Of a stretch of 64,000 bases of DNA, positions 15,777 to 25,379 are shown one piece after another. Made by a program: the position numbers and the translations under genes. Positions within the stretch are counted from its first letter, which is position 1; each line of letters opens with the position of its first letter. The notes under the pieces are model-generated. The model had not been told where the DNA came from, made no database searches, and worked only from the letters and a program-made list of their open reading frames with translations. Source of the DNA: Acidobacteriota bacterium (GTDB lineage Bacteria > Acidobacteriota > Thermoanaerobaculia > Multivoradales > Multivoraceae); assembly GCA_026707545.1 (NCBI GenBank), contig JAPOWR010000002.1, positions 372,001 to 436,000 of the forward strand, given 5' to 3'.

Positions 15777-18577
15777 GGGGTGGCCCCGTCGATCTCGGCG
15801 AGCGAGCCGGTCAGTCGGCGCAGGAAGGCGGCGGCGAACGGGGCCGGCGCAAGGATCAGGGTCCGCCCGACCTCGAACCAGAGCTTGGCCGGGATGCCGG
15901 CGACCTCGCCCTGGGCGAGGGCCGGCCTCGCTTCGGGCCGACGCCACTCGCACTCGCGGTCGAGGAAGCGCTTGGCGGTGGCTTCGTCGAGCCAGACGTA
16001 GCTGAACGCGGTCTCGCGTTCGACGATCGCATGCGGGTCGCCGGCGACCTCGAAGTCCGGCGTCGCCGTCACCAGGAGTTCGTCGGGAGCGGTGCGGAAG
16101 GCGAGCCCGCCGGCGCCCCAGGGCGGCCGCTCGACCAGGGTGTCGAGGGCCGCGGGCGTAGCCGACACGCGGGTCGCTTCGAGCCGGCGCAGCCGCGGCG
16201 GCTCGGATGGGGCTTCGGCGGCGAGGTCGGTTGCCTCCGGACGCGCAACCGGGAACTCACTGAGGTTCTGCGGCGACTCGCTCGCGAGGTCGACCGCTGC
16301 TCGAGCCCGTGTTCCCTCCGGGTCGTAGGTCGGGCCGTCGACGCGCCGGGCCGCTCGGCCGTCCACCGTGACCTCACGGGGCAGGTTGCCCTCGGCGTCC
16401 AGATAGAGCCAGCCGAGCATCGGGGCGCCGCCTGCCGTCGTGCCGGCGTCGGACGTCACATAGCCGGCGTAGCGCTCGCCGTCATGGATCGCCGCGCCCT
16501 CGGCGGACGGATCTGCGGCGGCTCCCAGCGGCGGCGGATCGTCCGCCCGGAGCGTGACCAGCCGCTTGTCGAGCGGCTGCTTGTTCGTTCGCAGGATGGC
16601 CCGGCGGCCAACGAAGTCGCCCTTGTTCAGGTTGACCGCCCACTCGTGGGCGAGACGTCGCGGGGTCGAGTCGTAGTCCGTGTCCTGGCCGATGACGATG
16701 TGTCCCTTCTCGAGCCGCAGGCGGAGCAGGGTCTCGAGCCCGTGGGGCTGGACGTGGAAATCTGCACCCGCGGCCAGCAGCCGCCGCCACAGCTTGCGGG
16801 CGTCAGCGGCCGGATGGTGGAGCTCATAGGAGAGTTCGCCGGTGAAGCTCAGGCGAACGACCCGGCAGTCGACGCCGGCGACACGCACCTGGCGATGCCG
16901 GCCGAACGCGGGAAGCTCCCGGGCGCCGGCACGCGCCAGTAGTCGGGCCGCCTGTGGGCCGGTGACGTTGATCGCCGCCAGCGACGCGTTCTGGTTCAGG
17001 ATCCGGACATCGCAGCCGAAGGCCTCGGCCCAGTCGCGCAGCCACAGCTCGAAGAAGCCGGACCCGCCGGAGGTCGAGGTCAGGAAGAAGCGGTCGCCGG
17101 CGCCCTGGTCCGCTTCCCGGCAGAGCATCCCGTCGTCCAGCAGGTAAGCCCGTTCGTCCAGCATCAGGACGTAGCGGCAGCGGCCGGGACGGATCGTCGC
17201 GACCCTAGTGGGAACGATTCGCTCCAGGAACGCTTCGGCGTCCGGCCCCGAGATCGCCATCTTGCCGAGCGAACTCACGTCGCCGAGCGAGACGCGCTCG
17301 CGCACGGAGCGGTACTCGTCCTCCTCCCGGCCGTAGGTCCAGGGCCGCCACCAGCCGCCGGCACGGTCCATCCTCGCGCCGAGGCTCAGGTGTTCGTCGT
17401 GGAGGGGCGAGCGGGCGGTCACGGCGGTGTGCGCACCGGCGGCCAGCTCGCGTACGGTCAGTTGCCGGTTGAGCGGCCGTGCGGTGAAGGCGGGCTGAAG
17501 CCGGCCGCCGCGCTCCAGGAGGAAGCTGCGCAGGTAGGGCAGGCACACGCCGCCCTGGCAGGTGCCGGTGCCGGCTAGCGTCGCCCGTTTCAGCAGCTCC
17601 ATCTCGTGGAAACCGCGCTCCCAGACAGCGTCGAGGTCGGCGACGGTGACGCCGCTGCAGGGGCATACCGTTCCCTCGCGCGGACAGGAAGGGAGTTGGG
17701 GTTCGGCCGCGGCGCTGCCGATCACGCGTACCGGGAAGTCGGAGGCCATCCGGGCCAGCGCGTTGCGTGGGTTGCGGCCGAGGCCCAGGACCGCCGTATC
17801 GCATTCGATCCGCTCTTCGCTGGCGCCGGCGTCGCCGTTCGGGCGAACGACTACCGCCTCGATGCGACCGTCGCCGTCGAAGCGGACGAGTTCCCAACCA
17901 CCTTCGCCGACCGGGACGTGCCTGGCGAGCATCCCGGCCGGTAGACCTGCCGGCCGCTCACCCACGGCGACGGCGCGGCCCAGGTCGATCCCTGCCGCGA
18001 CAAGCTTCGCGGCTGCCCGCGCGGTGACCAGTCCCTCCAGCTCGCTGCCGGGAACGACCGGCTGGATCTCCGCGGCGCCGGTGGAGACGACGATCTCCCG
18101 CCGCGGATGAACGTGGAGCACGCGCCCCGCCTGGTCGGAGGCGACGACCAGCGGTCCGGGATAGACCCCGGTGACGTGCTGCCCCTCGCGGGCGTCCAGG
18201 GTAATGACGGAGAGACCCGCCTCCCTGGCCTTCCGCGCCGCCTTGTGTCCCGACTCGCCCTGGCCGATGACGACCGTGTCGCAGTGGACATGATGGACCG
18301 GCGCCGCCTTCCCGGCCGACGTCGACTCGTCGGACAGCAGGGCCGGCTCCTCGCCCCTGAGGTGGGCGCGCGTCACCTTCATGCCGGCTGATGCCCGCAC
18401 CTGGCAACTGCGCGTGTAGGCGATGCCATCTACCGTCACGAGACAGTTCGGGCAATCCCCGCCGAGGCACAGGCATCCGCCGCCGGTCGGGTGTAGCCCG
18501 GTCCGTAGCATCGCGACGAGCAGACTGTCGCCTGCCTGGGCCTCGACTCGCTGCCCGTCCACCAGAAGAGTCGCCAT
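15773..18577 (-). CDS. soxA: Sarcosine oxidase alpha subunit with C-terminal gamma-like domain
   Basis: 934-residue protein. Order of parts: ferredoxin-like domain (about 1-85) with Cys37, Cys42, Cys45 and Cys58 in plant-type [2Fe-2S] spacing; FAD-binding Rossmann loop GQGESG near 105-110; BFD-type cysteines Cys305, Cys307, Cys340 and Cys345; GcvT/aminomethyltransferase-like THF domain (about 395-770) ending in GHIVIGQDTDYDSTP and LNKGDFVGRRAIL; and a final 120-residue domain that resembles SoxG. Classical alpha subunits lack the first Cys set and have a second dinucleotide fold. That fold is shortened here, with GERPAG in place of a GxGxxG loop. No separate soxG is present. It starts the soxA-B-D operon and is divergent from the SDR gene at 18679. 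Confidence 0.88.
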   Translation of the reverse strand: MATLLVDGQRVEAQAGDSLLVAMLRTGLHPTGGGCLCLGGDCPNCLVTVDGIAYTRSCQVRASAGMKVTRAHLRGEEPALLSDESTSAGKAAPVHHVHCDTVVIGQGESGHKAARKAREAGLSVITLDAREGQHVTGVYPGPLVVASDQAGRVLHVHPRREIVVSTGAAEIQPVVPGSELEGLVTARAAAKLVAAGIDLGRAVAVGERPAGLPAGMLARHVPVGEGGWELVRFDGDGRIEAVVVRPNGDAGASEERIECDTAVLGLGRNPRNALARMASDFPVRVIGSAAAEPQLPSCPREGTVCPCSGVTVADLDAVWERGFHEMELLKRATLAGTGTCQGGVCLPYLRSFLLERGGRLQPAFTARPLNRQLTVRELAAGAHTAVTARSPLHDEHLSLGARMDRAGGWWRPWTYGREEDEYRSVRERVSLGDVSSLGKMAISGPDAEAFLERIVPTRVATIRPGRCRYVLMLDERAYLLDDGMLCREADQGAGDRFFLTSTSGGSGFFELWLRDWAEAFGCDVRILNQNASLAAINVTGPQAARLLARAGARELPAFGRHRQVRVAGVDCRVVRLSFTGELSYELHHPAADARKLWRRLLAAGADFHVQPHGLETLLRLRLEKGHIVIGQDTDYDSTPRRLAHEWAVNLNKGDFVGRRAILRTNKQPLDKRLVTLRADDPPPLGAAADPSAEGAAIHDGERYAGYVTSDAGTTAGGAPMLGWLYLDAEGNLPREVTVDGRAARRVDGPTYDPEGTRARAAVDLASESPQNLSEFPVARPEATDLAAEAPSEPPRLRRLEATRVSATPAALDTLVERPPWGAGGLAFRTAPDELLVTATPDFEVAGDPHAIVERETAFSYVWLDEATAKRFLDRECEWRRPEARPALAQGEVAGIPAKLWFEVGRTLILAPAPFAAAFLRRLTGSLAEIDGATP

Positions 18578-18678
18578 CCGGACGAGATGGTACGACGGAT
18601 CCGGAAGTCACCAGCAACGCCCTCCTGACCTGAAGGACGGGCGGTTGCGTCCGACGGCGCTACGATTGCGGCCGGCCC

Positions 18679-19422
18679 ATGACTGCCTCCCTCTCCGGCC
18701 AAGTGGTCCTCGTTACCGGTTCGACCCGCGGTATCGGCCGTGCGACCGCCGAGGCGGCCGCCGCGCTCGGCGCGACGGTCGCCGTGCACGGGCGCGACCT
18801 GACCCAGGTCGAGGCGGTGTGCGCGGAGCTCGGCACGGACAACGTCTTCCCGCTCGCCGCCAACTTCGACGACCCGGACAACGCGGCTGGCCTGGTCGAC
18901 CAGGTGGTTGAGCGGTGCGGTCGGATCGACGGTCTGGTCAACAACGCGGGCGGCGGTCGCCCGGTCTCGCTCCGCGGTCTCGATCTCGACTCCTGGCGCG
19001 CGACCCAGCGCGTGAACCTGGAGGCGACGTTCGCGGCTTCGCGGGCCGCCTACAAGGTCATGCGCAAAGCCGGGAACGGCAGCATCGTGAACATGGCTTC
19101 GCTCGCGGCCCACGGCCCTGGGGCCTGGATGGGCGCCGACTACGCCGCGTCGAAGGCGGGCATGGTGAGTCTCACCCGCAGCCTCGCCCTGGAGGCCGCG
19201 CGCTTCGGCGTCCGCTGCAACGCGGTGTCGCCGGGCTTCATCGAAACCGACATGACGGTCGAACTGACCGATGACCAGCGGCAGAGGCTCCGCGTTCCGC
19301 TCGGACGGCTGGGGACGCCGGCTGAGGTCGCCGCCTGCGTCACCTTCCTGCTGTCGTCCGAGTCGTCGTACGTGACCGGCCAGGTGCTGCACGTCAACGG
19401 CGGCTTGTCGATGTATGGCTAG
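18679..19422 (+). CDS. SDR-family oxidoreductase (FabG-like)
   Basis: Short-chain dehydrogenase/reductase of 247 residues. It has the NAD(P) loop TGSTRGIGRAT, LVNNAGGG and the catalytic set Asn (RVNLEATFA), Ser (NMASLAAHG) and Tyr-x3-Lys (YAASKAGMVSL). It ends YVTGQVLHVNGGLSMYG as in FabG-type 3-oxoacyl-ACP reductases. It overlaps the following beta-ketoacyl synthase by 8 bp, so a role in acyl-chain reduction with that enzyme is likely. No acyl carrier protein, dehydratase or enoyl reductase is next to it, so it probably serves a specialised chain rather than bulk fatty acid synthesis. Confidence 0.9.
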   Translation: MTASLSGQVVLVTGSTRGIGRATAEAAAALGATVAVHGRDLTQVEAVCAELGTDNVFPLAANFDDPDNAAGLVDQVVERCGRIDGLVNNAGGGRPVSLRGLDLDSWRATQRVNLEATFAASRAAYKVMRKAGNGSIVNMASLAAHGPGAWMGADYAASKAGMVSLTRSLALEAARFGVRCNAVSPGFIETDMTVELTDDQRQRLRVPLGRLGTPAEVAACVTFLLSSESSYVTGQVLHVNGGLSMYG

Positions 19423-20647
19423 GCGGGTCGCCGTCACCGGCCTCGGTGTCGCCTGCGCGATCGGCGCGGACGTCGAGTCCTTCTGGACGAACCTGGTCGC
19501 CGGCCGCGGCGCCATCGGCCCGCTTCAGTCGCTCGACACCTCGGCGTTCAAGGTCGGCATCGGCGCGGAGGTCGACGCCGAAGTCGTGCGTGCCGGTCTG
19601 AAGCGGCTGCGCCGCCGACCCACCGACCGCGCCGTCGACCTGGGTCTGGTCGCCGCGGCCGACGCACTTGAGGAGGCTGGCCTGATCGACGGGGCGCCGC
19701 CGTACGAAGTACAGCCTGTGGCGGTCATTCTCGGTACGGGCGCAGGGTCGGCCGAGAGCCACACGACCGGGCATGCCCGTTTCCACGAGCGCGGGGTGCG
19801 GGGACTGCGTCCGTCGACGGTGCCGCGCTGCATGTACAACTCGATCTCAGCGGGAATCTCGATTCACTTCAAGCTGACCGGCATCAACTACGTCGTCGTT
19901 TCGGCGTGCACCTCGGCGACCAACGCGATCGGCATGGCCTGCCGCATGGTGCGCGACGGCTACGCGGACACCGTGCTTTGTGGCGGGGCGGACGGCTTCT
20001 TCGACCCGTTCTACTTCGGCATCTGGAACAACCTGGGCGTCATGTCGCGACATCCCGACCCCGCGCGCGCCTGCCGCCCCTTCGACGCCGACCGTGACGG
20101 CACGGTGTTTGGCGAAGGCGCCGGCATGCTGGTCGTCGAGTCGTGGGAGCGGGCTCGCGGGCGCGGTGCGCGGATCCGCGGCGAGGTCGTCGGCTACGGC
20201 GAGTCTTCCGACGCCAGCCACCTGACCAGCCCGAGCGCCGAAGGACAGGCGGTGGCGATGCGGGATGCGCTGGCCTCGGCGGGCGCTCGCCCCGACGAAC
20301 TCGGCGCCGTGAACGCACACGGCACGGCGACGCGCGCCAACGACCAGTGCGAGAGCGAGTCGATTCGCGCGGTCCTCGGCGATGCGGTGGATAACGCCCC
20401 GGTCTCGGCGAACAAGTCCTATTTCGGCCACACGCTCGGGGCATCCGGGGCGATCGAAGCGATCGCGGCGCTGCTCAGCATCGAACACGGCGTGCTGCCG
20501 CCGAATCTCAACCTGGAGAACCCGGACCCGGAGTGCCGCGTGCGTCTGGTGGGCGGCGAACCGGAGCCGCTCGAGCGGCCGTTGGTGATGAAGAACAGCT
20601 TCGGCTTCGGCGGCAGCAACGGCGTGCTCGTGTTGGGACCGGGATAG
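19415..20647 (+). CDS. Beta-ketoacyl-ACP synthase (FabF-like)
   Basis: Condensing enzyme of 410 residues, FabF/KAS II-like. It starts RRVAVTGLGVACAIG and has the nucleophile in VVSACTSATNAIG, GGADGFFDPFYF, the conserved AACRPFDADRDGTVFGEGAGM-type block, and the catalytic histidines in NAHGTATRAND and YFGHTLGASGA, ending SFGFGGSNGVLVL. The Cys-His-His triad is complete, so it should decarboxylate malonyl-ACP and condense. The protein starts 8 bp inside the SDR gene. Substitutions around the active site (ACTSATNAIG, RCMYNSISAGIS) and the two-gene setting suggest a specialised acyl or polyketide role rather than the housekeeping FabF. Confidence 0.9.
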   Translation: MARRVAVTGLGVACAIGADVESFWTNLVAGRGAIGPLQSLDTSAFKVGIGAEVDAEVVRAGLKRLRRRPTDRAVDLGLVAAADALEEAGLIDGAPPYEVQPVAVILGTGAGSAESHTTGHARFHERGVRGLRPSTVPRCMYNSISAGISIHFKLTGINYVVVSACTSATNAIGMACRMVRDGYADTVLCGGADGFFDPFYFGIWNNLGVMSRHPDPARACRPFDADRDGTVFGEGAGMLVVESWERARGRGARIRGEVVGYGESSDASHLTSPSAEGQAVAMRDALASAGARPDELGAVNAHGTATRANDQCESESIRAVLGDAVDNAPVSANKSYFGHTLGASGAIEAIAALLSIEHGVLPPNLNLENPDPECRVRLVGGEPEPLERPLVMKNSFGFGGSNGVLVLGPG

Positions 20648-20705
20648 TTCCGGCGTTGGCCTTGTGGAGGCCGCCCAACTCTCGTCAAAGTAGAGTCGCA
20701 CTTCT

Positions 20706-20721
20706 GTCGCGTTCTCGCGAC
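20706..20721. other. Hairpin in a 338-bp intergenic stretch
   Basis: GTCGCG-TTCT-CGCGAC is a perfect 6-bp stem with a 4-nt loop, about 60 bp after the beta-ketoacyl synthase stop. It is followed by GGAAGATCTCGTTTTCC, a weak pyrimidine tract, so it may be a terminator. The rest of 20648-20985 is visibly less G+C-rich than its surroundings. It contains no recognisable gene and probably carries the promoter of the oxygenase gene at 20986, but I cannot point to clear -35/-10 boxes. Confidence 0.4.
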
Positions 20722-20985
20722 GGAAGATCTCGTTTTCCTTCCATTCTCTCTGTAGAGTTCCGTTCCGTCGTGATCGGAGGCCGCTTGCCGGACCACGGAG
20801 TGCTGCTGCGGGCCCACTTGCGCTGGTAGCGGAGATGGCCGGTTCGGCTTGCTGTCGACCCAGTTGCTCATTCGTTAGCATGTCGGACTCGCAAGAGGAC
20901 AGGCGTTGAGAGGTGTACGACTGGTGTATGGCAACGAACCCGAGGTTGTAACTACCGGCGGGTCGAAGGTGGCGCCCGAGACTCG

Positions 20986-22143
20986 ATGAGAGTGCCGTCG
21001 GCGTACTCGGAGTCGTACCCACGGGTTCGGCCTTCCGATCCGGAGGGTGTGGACAACTACATCCGCCACACGACGATCGGCGACCCCGAACTCGACCCGG
21101 TCCTCGAGGAGCTCTCCGATCTGCCGCCAGCGGATCTGCACCGTTACATTCGCGCCATCATCGAGTGGGAGGGCGAGACGTTGTGCAGAGCGCCTCGGGT
21201 GCTCCGCGACTTCTTCGACACCCTCGAAGAACCGACTTGGCTGAAATGGGACGGCCTGGAGCCGGGAATTCGCACGTTCTACAAGAACGCGGATCTCATG
21301 CTGGGCGCGTTCGTCACCGGCGTGCTGGTCGAAGGCTTCTCGACCTTGATCGCCAAGTCTTTCGCCATCACGGGGAGGGTGAGCCACACCACCAGGCGCC
21401 TCAAGCAGAACAACCGGCAGTTGCTGGACATCTTCTTCCCGAACGGCCTGTACAGGAACGGCGAGGGTTGGAAGCTGTCAGTCCGCGTCCGCTTCGTGCA
21501 CGGGCGGATGAGAAGTCTGCTCGCGAAATCCGCGGACTGGGACCACGAGGCCTGGGGCACTCCGTTGAGCGCCGCGCACCTGGGCTATGCGATCTCCGTG
21601 TTCTCGAAACGCCTGCTCGACTACTCGACGCTCCTGGGCGCCAGATTCTCGGAGGAAGAGCGCAAGGGCGTCATGGACGTCTGGCGCTACTCCGGCTTCC
21701 TCATGGGCATTCCGGAGAGCATCCTGTACGCCTCCGAGGAAGAGGCCACGCGCGTGTACGAGATGGCTTACCTCTGCGAACCGCCACCGAGCGCCGAGTC
21801 GGCTTACCTGGCGAACACGCTGATCCAGTCGATACCTTCCGTTGCGCAGATCAAGGACACGGCCGAACAGAAGAAGATCGTGCGACTGGGGTACCGCCTT
21901 TCGCGAGCGCTCATCGGCAAGGAACTCGCCGACGGCTTCGGGTACCCGAAGCGACGACCCTGGCACGTCGGAACGCTCGCACTGTTTCGGGCCAAGCAAC
22001 GCCTGCAGCGGCGCTGGTCCGGTTCCGGGGCTCTCCGGGCCAGCAACATCACCCAGCTCCTGCAGATCTCCATGTACGACGAGGAGGGCATCAGCTACAA
22101 GATGCCCGACCGCGTCAAGGCCGAGAAACAGGACCCCTGGTAG
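20986..22143 (+). CDS. MpaB/Lcp-type oxygenase (DUF2236), copy 1
   Basis: 385-residue member of the DUF2236 family, which includes the b-heme rubber oxygenase Lcp and fungal MpaB, an oxygenase cleaving an isoprenoid side chain. Key parts are YIRHTTIGDP near the start, MLGAFVTGVLVEGFSTLIAKSF, VRVRFVHGRMRSLL with the RxxHxxxR pattern expected around the heme-binding His, and VWRYSGFLMGIPESIL. A second homologue lies at 38608-39786 and shares most of these blocks. No signal peptide is apparent. Stands alone on the plus strand, convergent with the RND gene. The substrate is unknown; isoprenoids are a reasonable guess given the terpenoid genes in the window. Confidence 0.82.
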   Translation: MRVPSAYSESYPRVRPSDPEGVDNYIRHTTIGDPELDPVLEELSDLPPADLHRYIRAIIEWEGETLCRAPRVLRDFFDTLEEPTWLKWDGLEPGIRTFYKNADLMLGAFVTGVLVEGFSTLIAKSFAITGRVSHTTRRLKQNNRQLLDIFFPNGLYRNGEGWKLSVRVRFVHGRMRSLLAKSADWDHEAWGTPLSAAHLGYAISVFSKRLLDYSTLLGARFSEEERKGVMDVWRYSGFLMGIPESILYASEEEATRVYEMAYLCEPPPSAESAYLANTLIQSIPSVAQIKDTAEQKKIVRLGYRLSRALIGKELADGFGYPKRRPWHVGTLALFRAKQRLQRRWSGSGALRASNITQLLQISMYDEEGISYKMPDRVKAEKQDPW

Positions 22144-22162
22144 AAGCGCTTCGTCGGCGCGA

Positions 22163-25100
22163 TCAGGCCACGCCCGCCTGACGCTCCGCCCTGCCGGCTC
22201 CCGTCGCGATGCGTAGCCGGGCCTGAACCCTCACGTGCAGCATCGCCAGGGCCGGAACGACCAGCATGAGCAGAGGCGTCGCGATCAGGATGCCGAAGCC
22301 GAGCGCCGCCGCCAGCGGAACCAGGTGCACGGTCGCGGGATCCCTCTCGAAGACGAGCGGAGCGACGCCGACGAACGTGGTGACCGAGGTCAGGAGGATC
22401 GACCGGACGCGGGCCTTGGCGCCGGCGATGATCGCCTCCTGCGCCCCCAGGCCGGCGCCTCTCCTCTCGTTGATGAAGGTGACCATCACCAGCGAGTCGT
22501 TCACGACGACTCCGGTACAGCCGACCAGGCCCTGCACCGACATGAAGCCGAAACTGAGGCCCAGCAGCAAATGGCCCGCCACGGCGCCGACCAGGCCCAG
22601 GGGAATGGCGGCCATGATGATGAGCGGCTGAGACCAGGATCCAAACGGGATGGCGATCAGGGCGAAGATGATGATGAAGACGAACAGCATCGCGCCCGAC
22701 AGGGCGCCGATGATCTCTCTCTGCTGCCTCTGCTCGCCGCCGACTCCGTAGCCGAAACCCGGGTGCTCGGCCGCGAGCGGGGCCAGAATGTCTCGCTCCA
22801 GAGCGGGCGTGATCAACTGGCCGGTCACGACATCCGGGTCCACGTTCGCCGTGACCGTCACGACGCGGCGACCGTCGACCTTGTGAATCGCGGTTGACGA
22901 TCGTACGAACTCCGCGGAAGCGACGTGCTTCAACGGCACTTCCGATCCGCCGGGCGTACGCACGACGAACCGTTCGAGGTCAGCGATCGAACTGCGCTCC
23001 TGCTCCGGCAGTCGGAGATACACCCGCATGTCCTCGCGACCGCGCAGCACCCTGAGGGCCTCAGAGCCGAAGAAGGCGGAACGGGTTTGACGCGCCAGGT
23101 CCTCCAGCGTCAATCCCAACGTGCGGGCCGGCGGCTTGAGTTCCAGTTGAATCTCCCTGAATCCGTCGTCCTGATTCGTACGGATGTCGAACACGCCGTC
23201 GACCTGCTGTAGCTCCTCCACGAACGCCTGAGCGATGGTCTCCAGCTCGACGGGGTCGGGATGCGAGAGCTCCAGGTAGACGGGCGGCGGGAGTTCGAGC
23301 GCCCCCGACGAGAAGACGAGGTGTCTCAGCCCCTGCACCGTGCCGGTCTCCTCCCGCCACAGGCGCTCGAACTCGCTGGCTGGAACCGCGGCGTCCTCCG
23401 GAAGCGCGAACTGGACCGCGCCGACGTGGCTGCGGGGAACCGACGCCCGGTCGCCACGCAGCGGATTGAAGAGCTCCGCGGGCTCGCCGACGGTGATGGC
23501 GCTGTTCCAATCGTCCGCAGCGGCGCTGCCTGGATGCTCGCTCGCCAGCCGCTCCGCCACCCGGCGCCCCGTTTGCTCCACCAGCTCCCCGACCGCCGCG
23601 GTACGGTCCGCCGGCGATCCGGTGGGCAGCTCGAAGTTCGCCGCGATGACGTCGCCCTCCACCTGCGGCAGGAACTCCACTCTGACCAACCCCGAACCGA
23701 TCAGGACGGTCACGAGCAGGACCGCGCCCGCGGCTGTCGCCAGCACGATCGGCGGATGGTTCGTGGCGAGACGAAGGCCCCGGTCCAGCGGGCCGTCGAT
23801 CAGCCACTGCAGACCCCGGTCCACGGCGCGCTGAATCCGCAACAACCGGCGGCCGGCCCACGTCGACGCGGTTCGTCCGGGCGGCGGCAGATGCGAAAGA
23901 TGACGGGGAAGAATCAGCAGCGACTCCACCAGCGAAATCATCAGGATGATGATGACCACGAGCGGCACGCTTCTCATGATCTTGCCGGTGGAGCCCGGGA
24001 CGGTCAGCAGGGCGCAGAAGGCCGTCACGGTAGTCAGCACGGAGAAGATGACCGGAGCGCTCATCCGCTGCGCGCCCCGAATCGCCGTCGTCAGCCCGTC
24101 GCGGTCCCGTCTTCGTCCCGCGAAGATGTTCTCGCCCACCACGATCGCGTCGTCCACGACGATCCCGAGCGCGAGCACCAGGGCCATCATCGAGAACATG
24201 TTGATGGAGACGCCCAGCATTTGCATGCCCCACAGCGTTCCCACCAGCGCGACGGCCAGCCCCGCGGCCACCCATAGCGCGAGGCGGATCTCCAGGAAGA
24301 ACGTCAGGGCGAGAAAGACGAGAAGGAGCCCCAGGACGCCGTTCTCGATCAGGACCGACAGGCTGCCGGCGACCAGCGTCGAGTCGTCCCGCCATATCTC
24401 GACGCCGACGCCGGCCGGAAGAGCGGGGATCACTTCCGTCACCAGATAGGCCTTGACGGCTTCCGAGATCTCGAACACCTGTTCGTCCGCGGTGCGGGTG
24501 ACGTCGACGCGAATGGCCCGGTTGCCGTTGAAGCGGGTGATCAGGTCGGTGTCCGCGAAACCGTCGCGCAGGTCGGCGATGTCGCCCAGGCGAAGCGACG
24601 TGCCGTCCGGACGGGACAGGACGATGATGTCCTCGAAGTCGTACTGCTCGTAGTTCTGGCCGATCGTCCGGACCCGAATCTCCTCCCCGCCCGTCGAGAG
24701 GCTGCCCGCTGATAGGTCCATCGAGCCCCGCCGCACGGCAACGGCGATGTCACTCAGGGTCAGCCCCAGGGCCCGGAGCCGGTGCGATGGGACCTCGATC
24801 GAAATCTCGTACTCGCGGAAGCCGCTGGTGTCCACGTAGGACACCGCGGGAAGCGCCGCGATGCCATCCTCGATGTCGTAGGCCAGTTCCTTGAGCGTCC
24901 GTTCCGGCACGTCGCCGTGAACCAGGAGGCGAATGACGCTTTGCCGGCTCGTCACCTCGCGCACTTCAGGGCGTTCCGCTCCCGCGGGAAAGCTGGGAAT
25001 GCGGTCCACCCGCGCCTTGGCCTCGTTCAGAGCGCGGTCGATGTCGGTGCCGCTCTTGAATTCGGCGGTGACCGTTCCGAGCCCCTCGGAGGCGGAGGCT

Positions 25101-25372
25101 TCGATCCGCTTGACGCCGTCCAGGGACCCGAGCTCCTCCTCGATCTTGCGGACGATTGCCTCGTCGACCTCCTGCGGGGCGGCGCCCGGGTACGGAACCA
25201 TGACCTGAACGCGATCCAGCGACGCGTCCGGGAGCATCTCCTGGACGAGTTGGCCCGCCGCCAGCAGCCCGGCGAACAGCAGGAAGACCATGAGGAGGTT
25301 GGCGGCAATCGGGTTGCTCGCCATGAAGGCGATCGGACCGCCACGGACTGTCGGGTCGCCGGCCTCGCTCAT
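22163..25372 (-). CDS. RND efflux transporter, inner-membrane pump (HAE-type)
   Basis: 1069-residue proton-driven RND pump of the AcrB superfamily. N-terminal TM1 (NPIAANLLMVFLLFAGLLAAG) is followed by the first periplasmic loop. Next come the central TM block with the proton-relay Asp pair in LALGIVVDDAIVVGENI, the second loop, and the C-terminal block (FGFMSVQGLVGCTGVVVNDSLVMVTFINERR). Length is normal. The sequence belongs to the hydrophobe/amphiphile group rather than CusA-type metal pumps, by the absence of the Met-rich relay as far as I can see. It is last in a run of six minus-strand genes, 7 bp after the GST gene. The adaptor and outer-membrane genes are in another operon (32121-37607). 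Confidence 0.92.
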   Translation of the reverse strand: MSEAGDPTVRGGPIAFMASNPIAANLLMVFLLFAGLLAAGQLVQEMLPDASLDRVQVMVPYPGAAPQEVDEAIVRKIEEELGSLDGVKRIEASASEGLGTVTAEFKSGTDIDRALNEAKARVDRIPSFPAGAERPEVREVTSRQSVIRLLVHGDVPERTLKELAYDIEDGIAALPAVSYVDTSGFREYEISIEVPSHRLRALGLTLSDIAVAVRRGSMDLSAGSLSTGGEEIRVRTIGQNYEQYDFEDIIVLSRPDGTSLRLGDIADLRDGFADTDLITRFNGNRAIRVDVTRTADEQVFEISEAVKAYLVTEVIPALPAGVGVEIWRDDSTLVAGSLSVLIENGVLGLLLVFLALTFFLEIRLALWVAAGLAVALVGTLWGMQMLGVSINMFSMMALVLALGIVVDDAIVVGENIFAGRRRDRDGLTTAIRGAQRMSAPVIFSVLTTVTAFCALLTVPGSTGKIMRSVPLVVIIILMISLVESLLILPRHLSHLPPPGRTASTWAGRRLLRIQRAVDRGLQWLIDGPLDRGLRLATNHPPIVLATAAGAVLLVTVLIGSGLVRVEFLPQVEGDVIAANFELPTGSPADRTAAVGELVEQTGRRVAERLASEHPGSAAADDWNSAITVGEPAELFNPLRGDRASVPRSHVGAVQFALPEDAAVPASEFERLWREETGTVQGLRHLVFSSGALELPPPVYLELSHPDPVELETIAQAFVEELQQVDGVFDIRTNQDDGFREIQLELKPPARTLGLTLEDLARQTRSAFFGSEALRVLRGREDMRVYLRLPEQERSSIADLERFVVRTPGGSEVPLKHVASAEFVRSSTAIHKVDGRRVVTVTANVDPDVVTGQLITPALERDILAPLAAEHPGFGYGVGGEQRQQREIIGALSGAMLFVFIIIFALIAIPFGSWSQPLIIMAAIPLGLVGAVAGHLLLGLSFGFMSVQGLVGCTGVVVNDSLVMVTFINERRGAGLGAQEAIIAGAKARVRSILLTSVTTFVGVAPLVFERDPATVHLVPLAAALGFGILIATPLLMLVVPALAMLHVRVQARLRIATGAGRAERQAGVA

Positions 25373-25379
25373 CGGTCGC

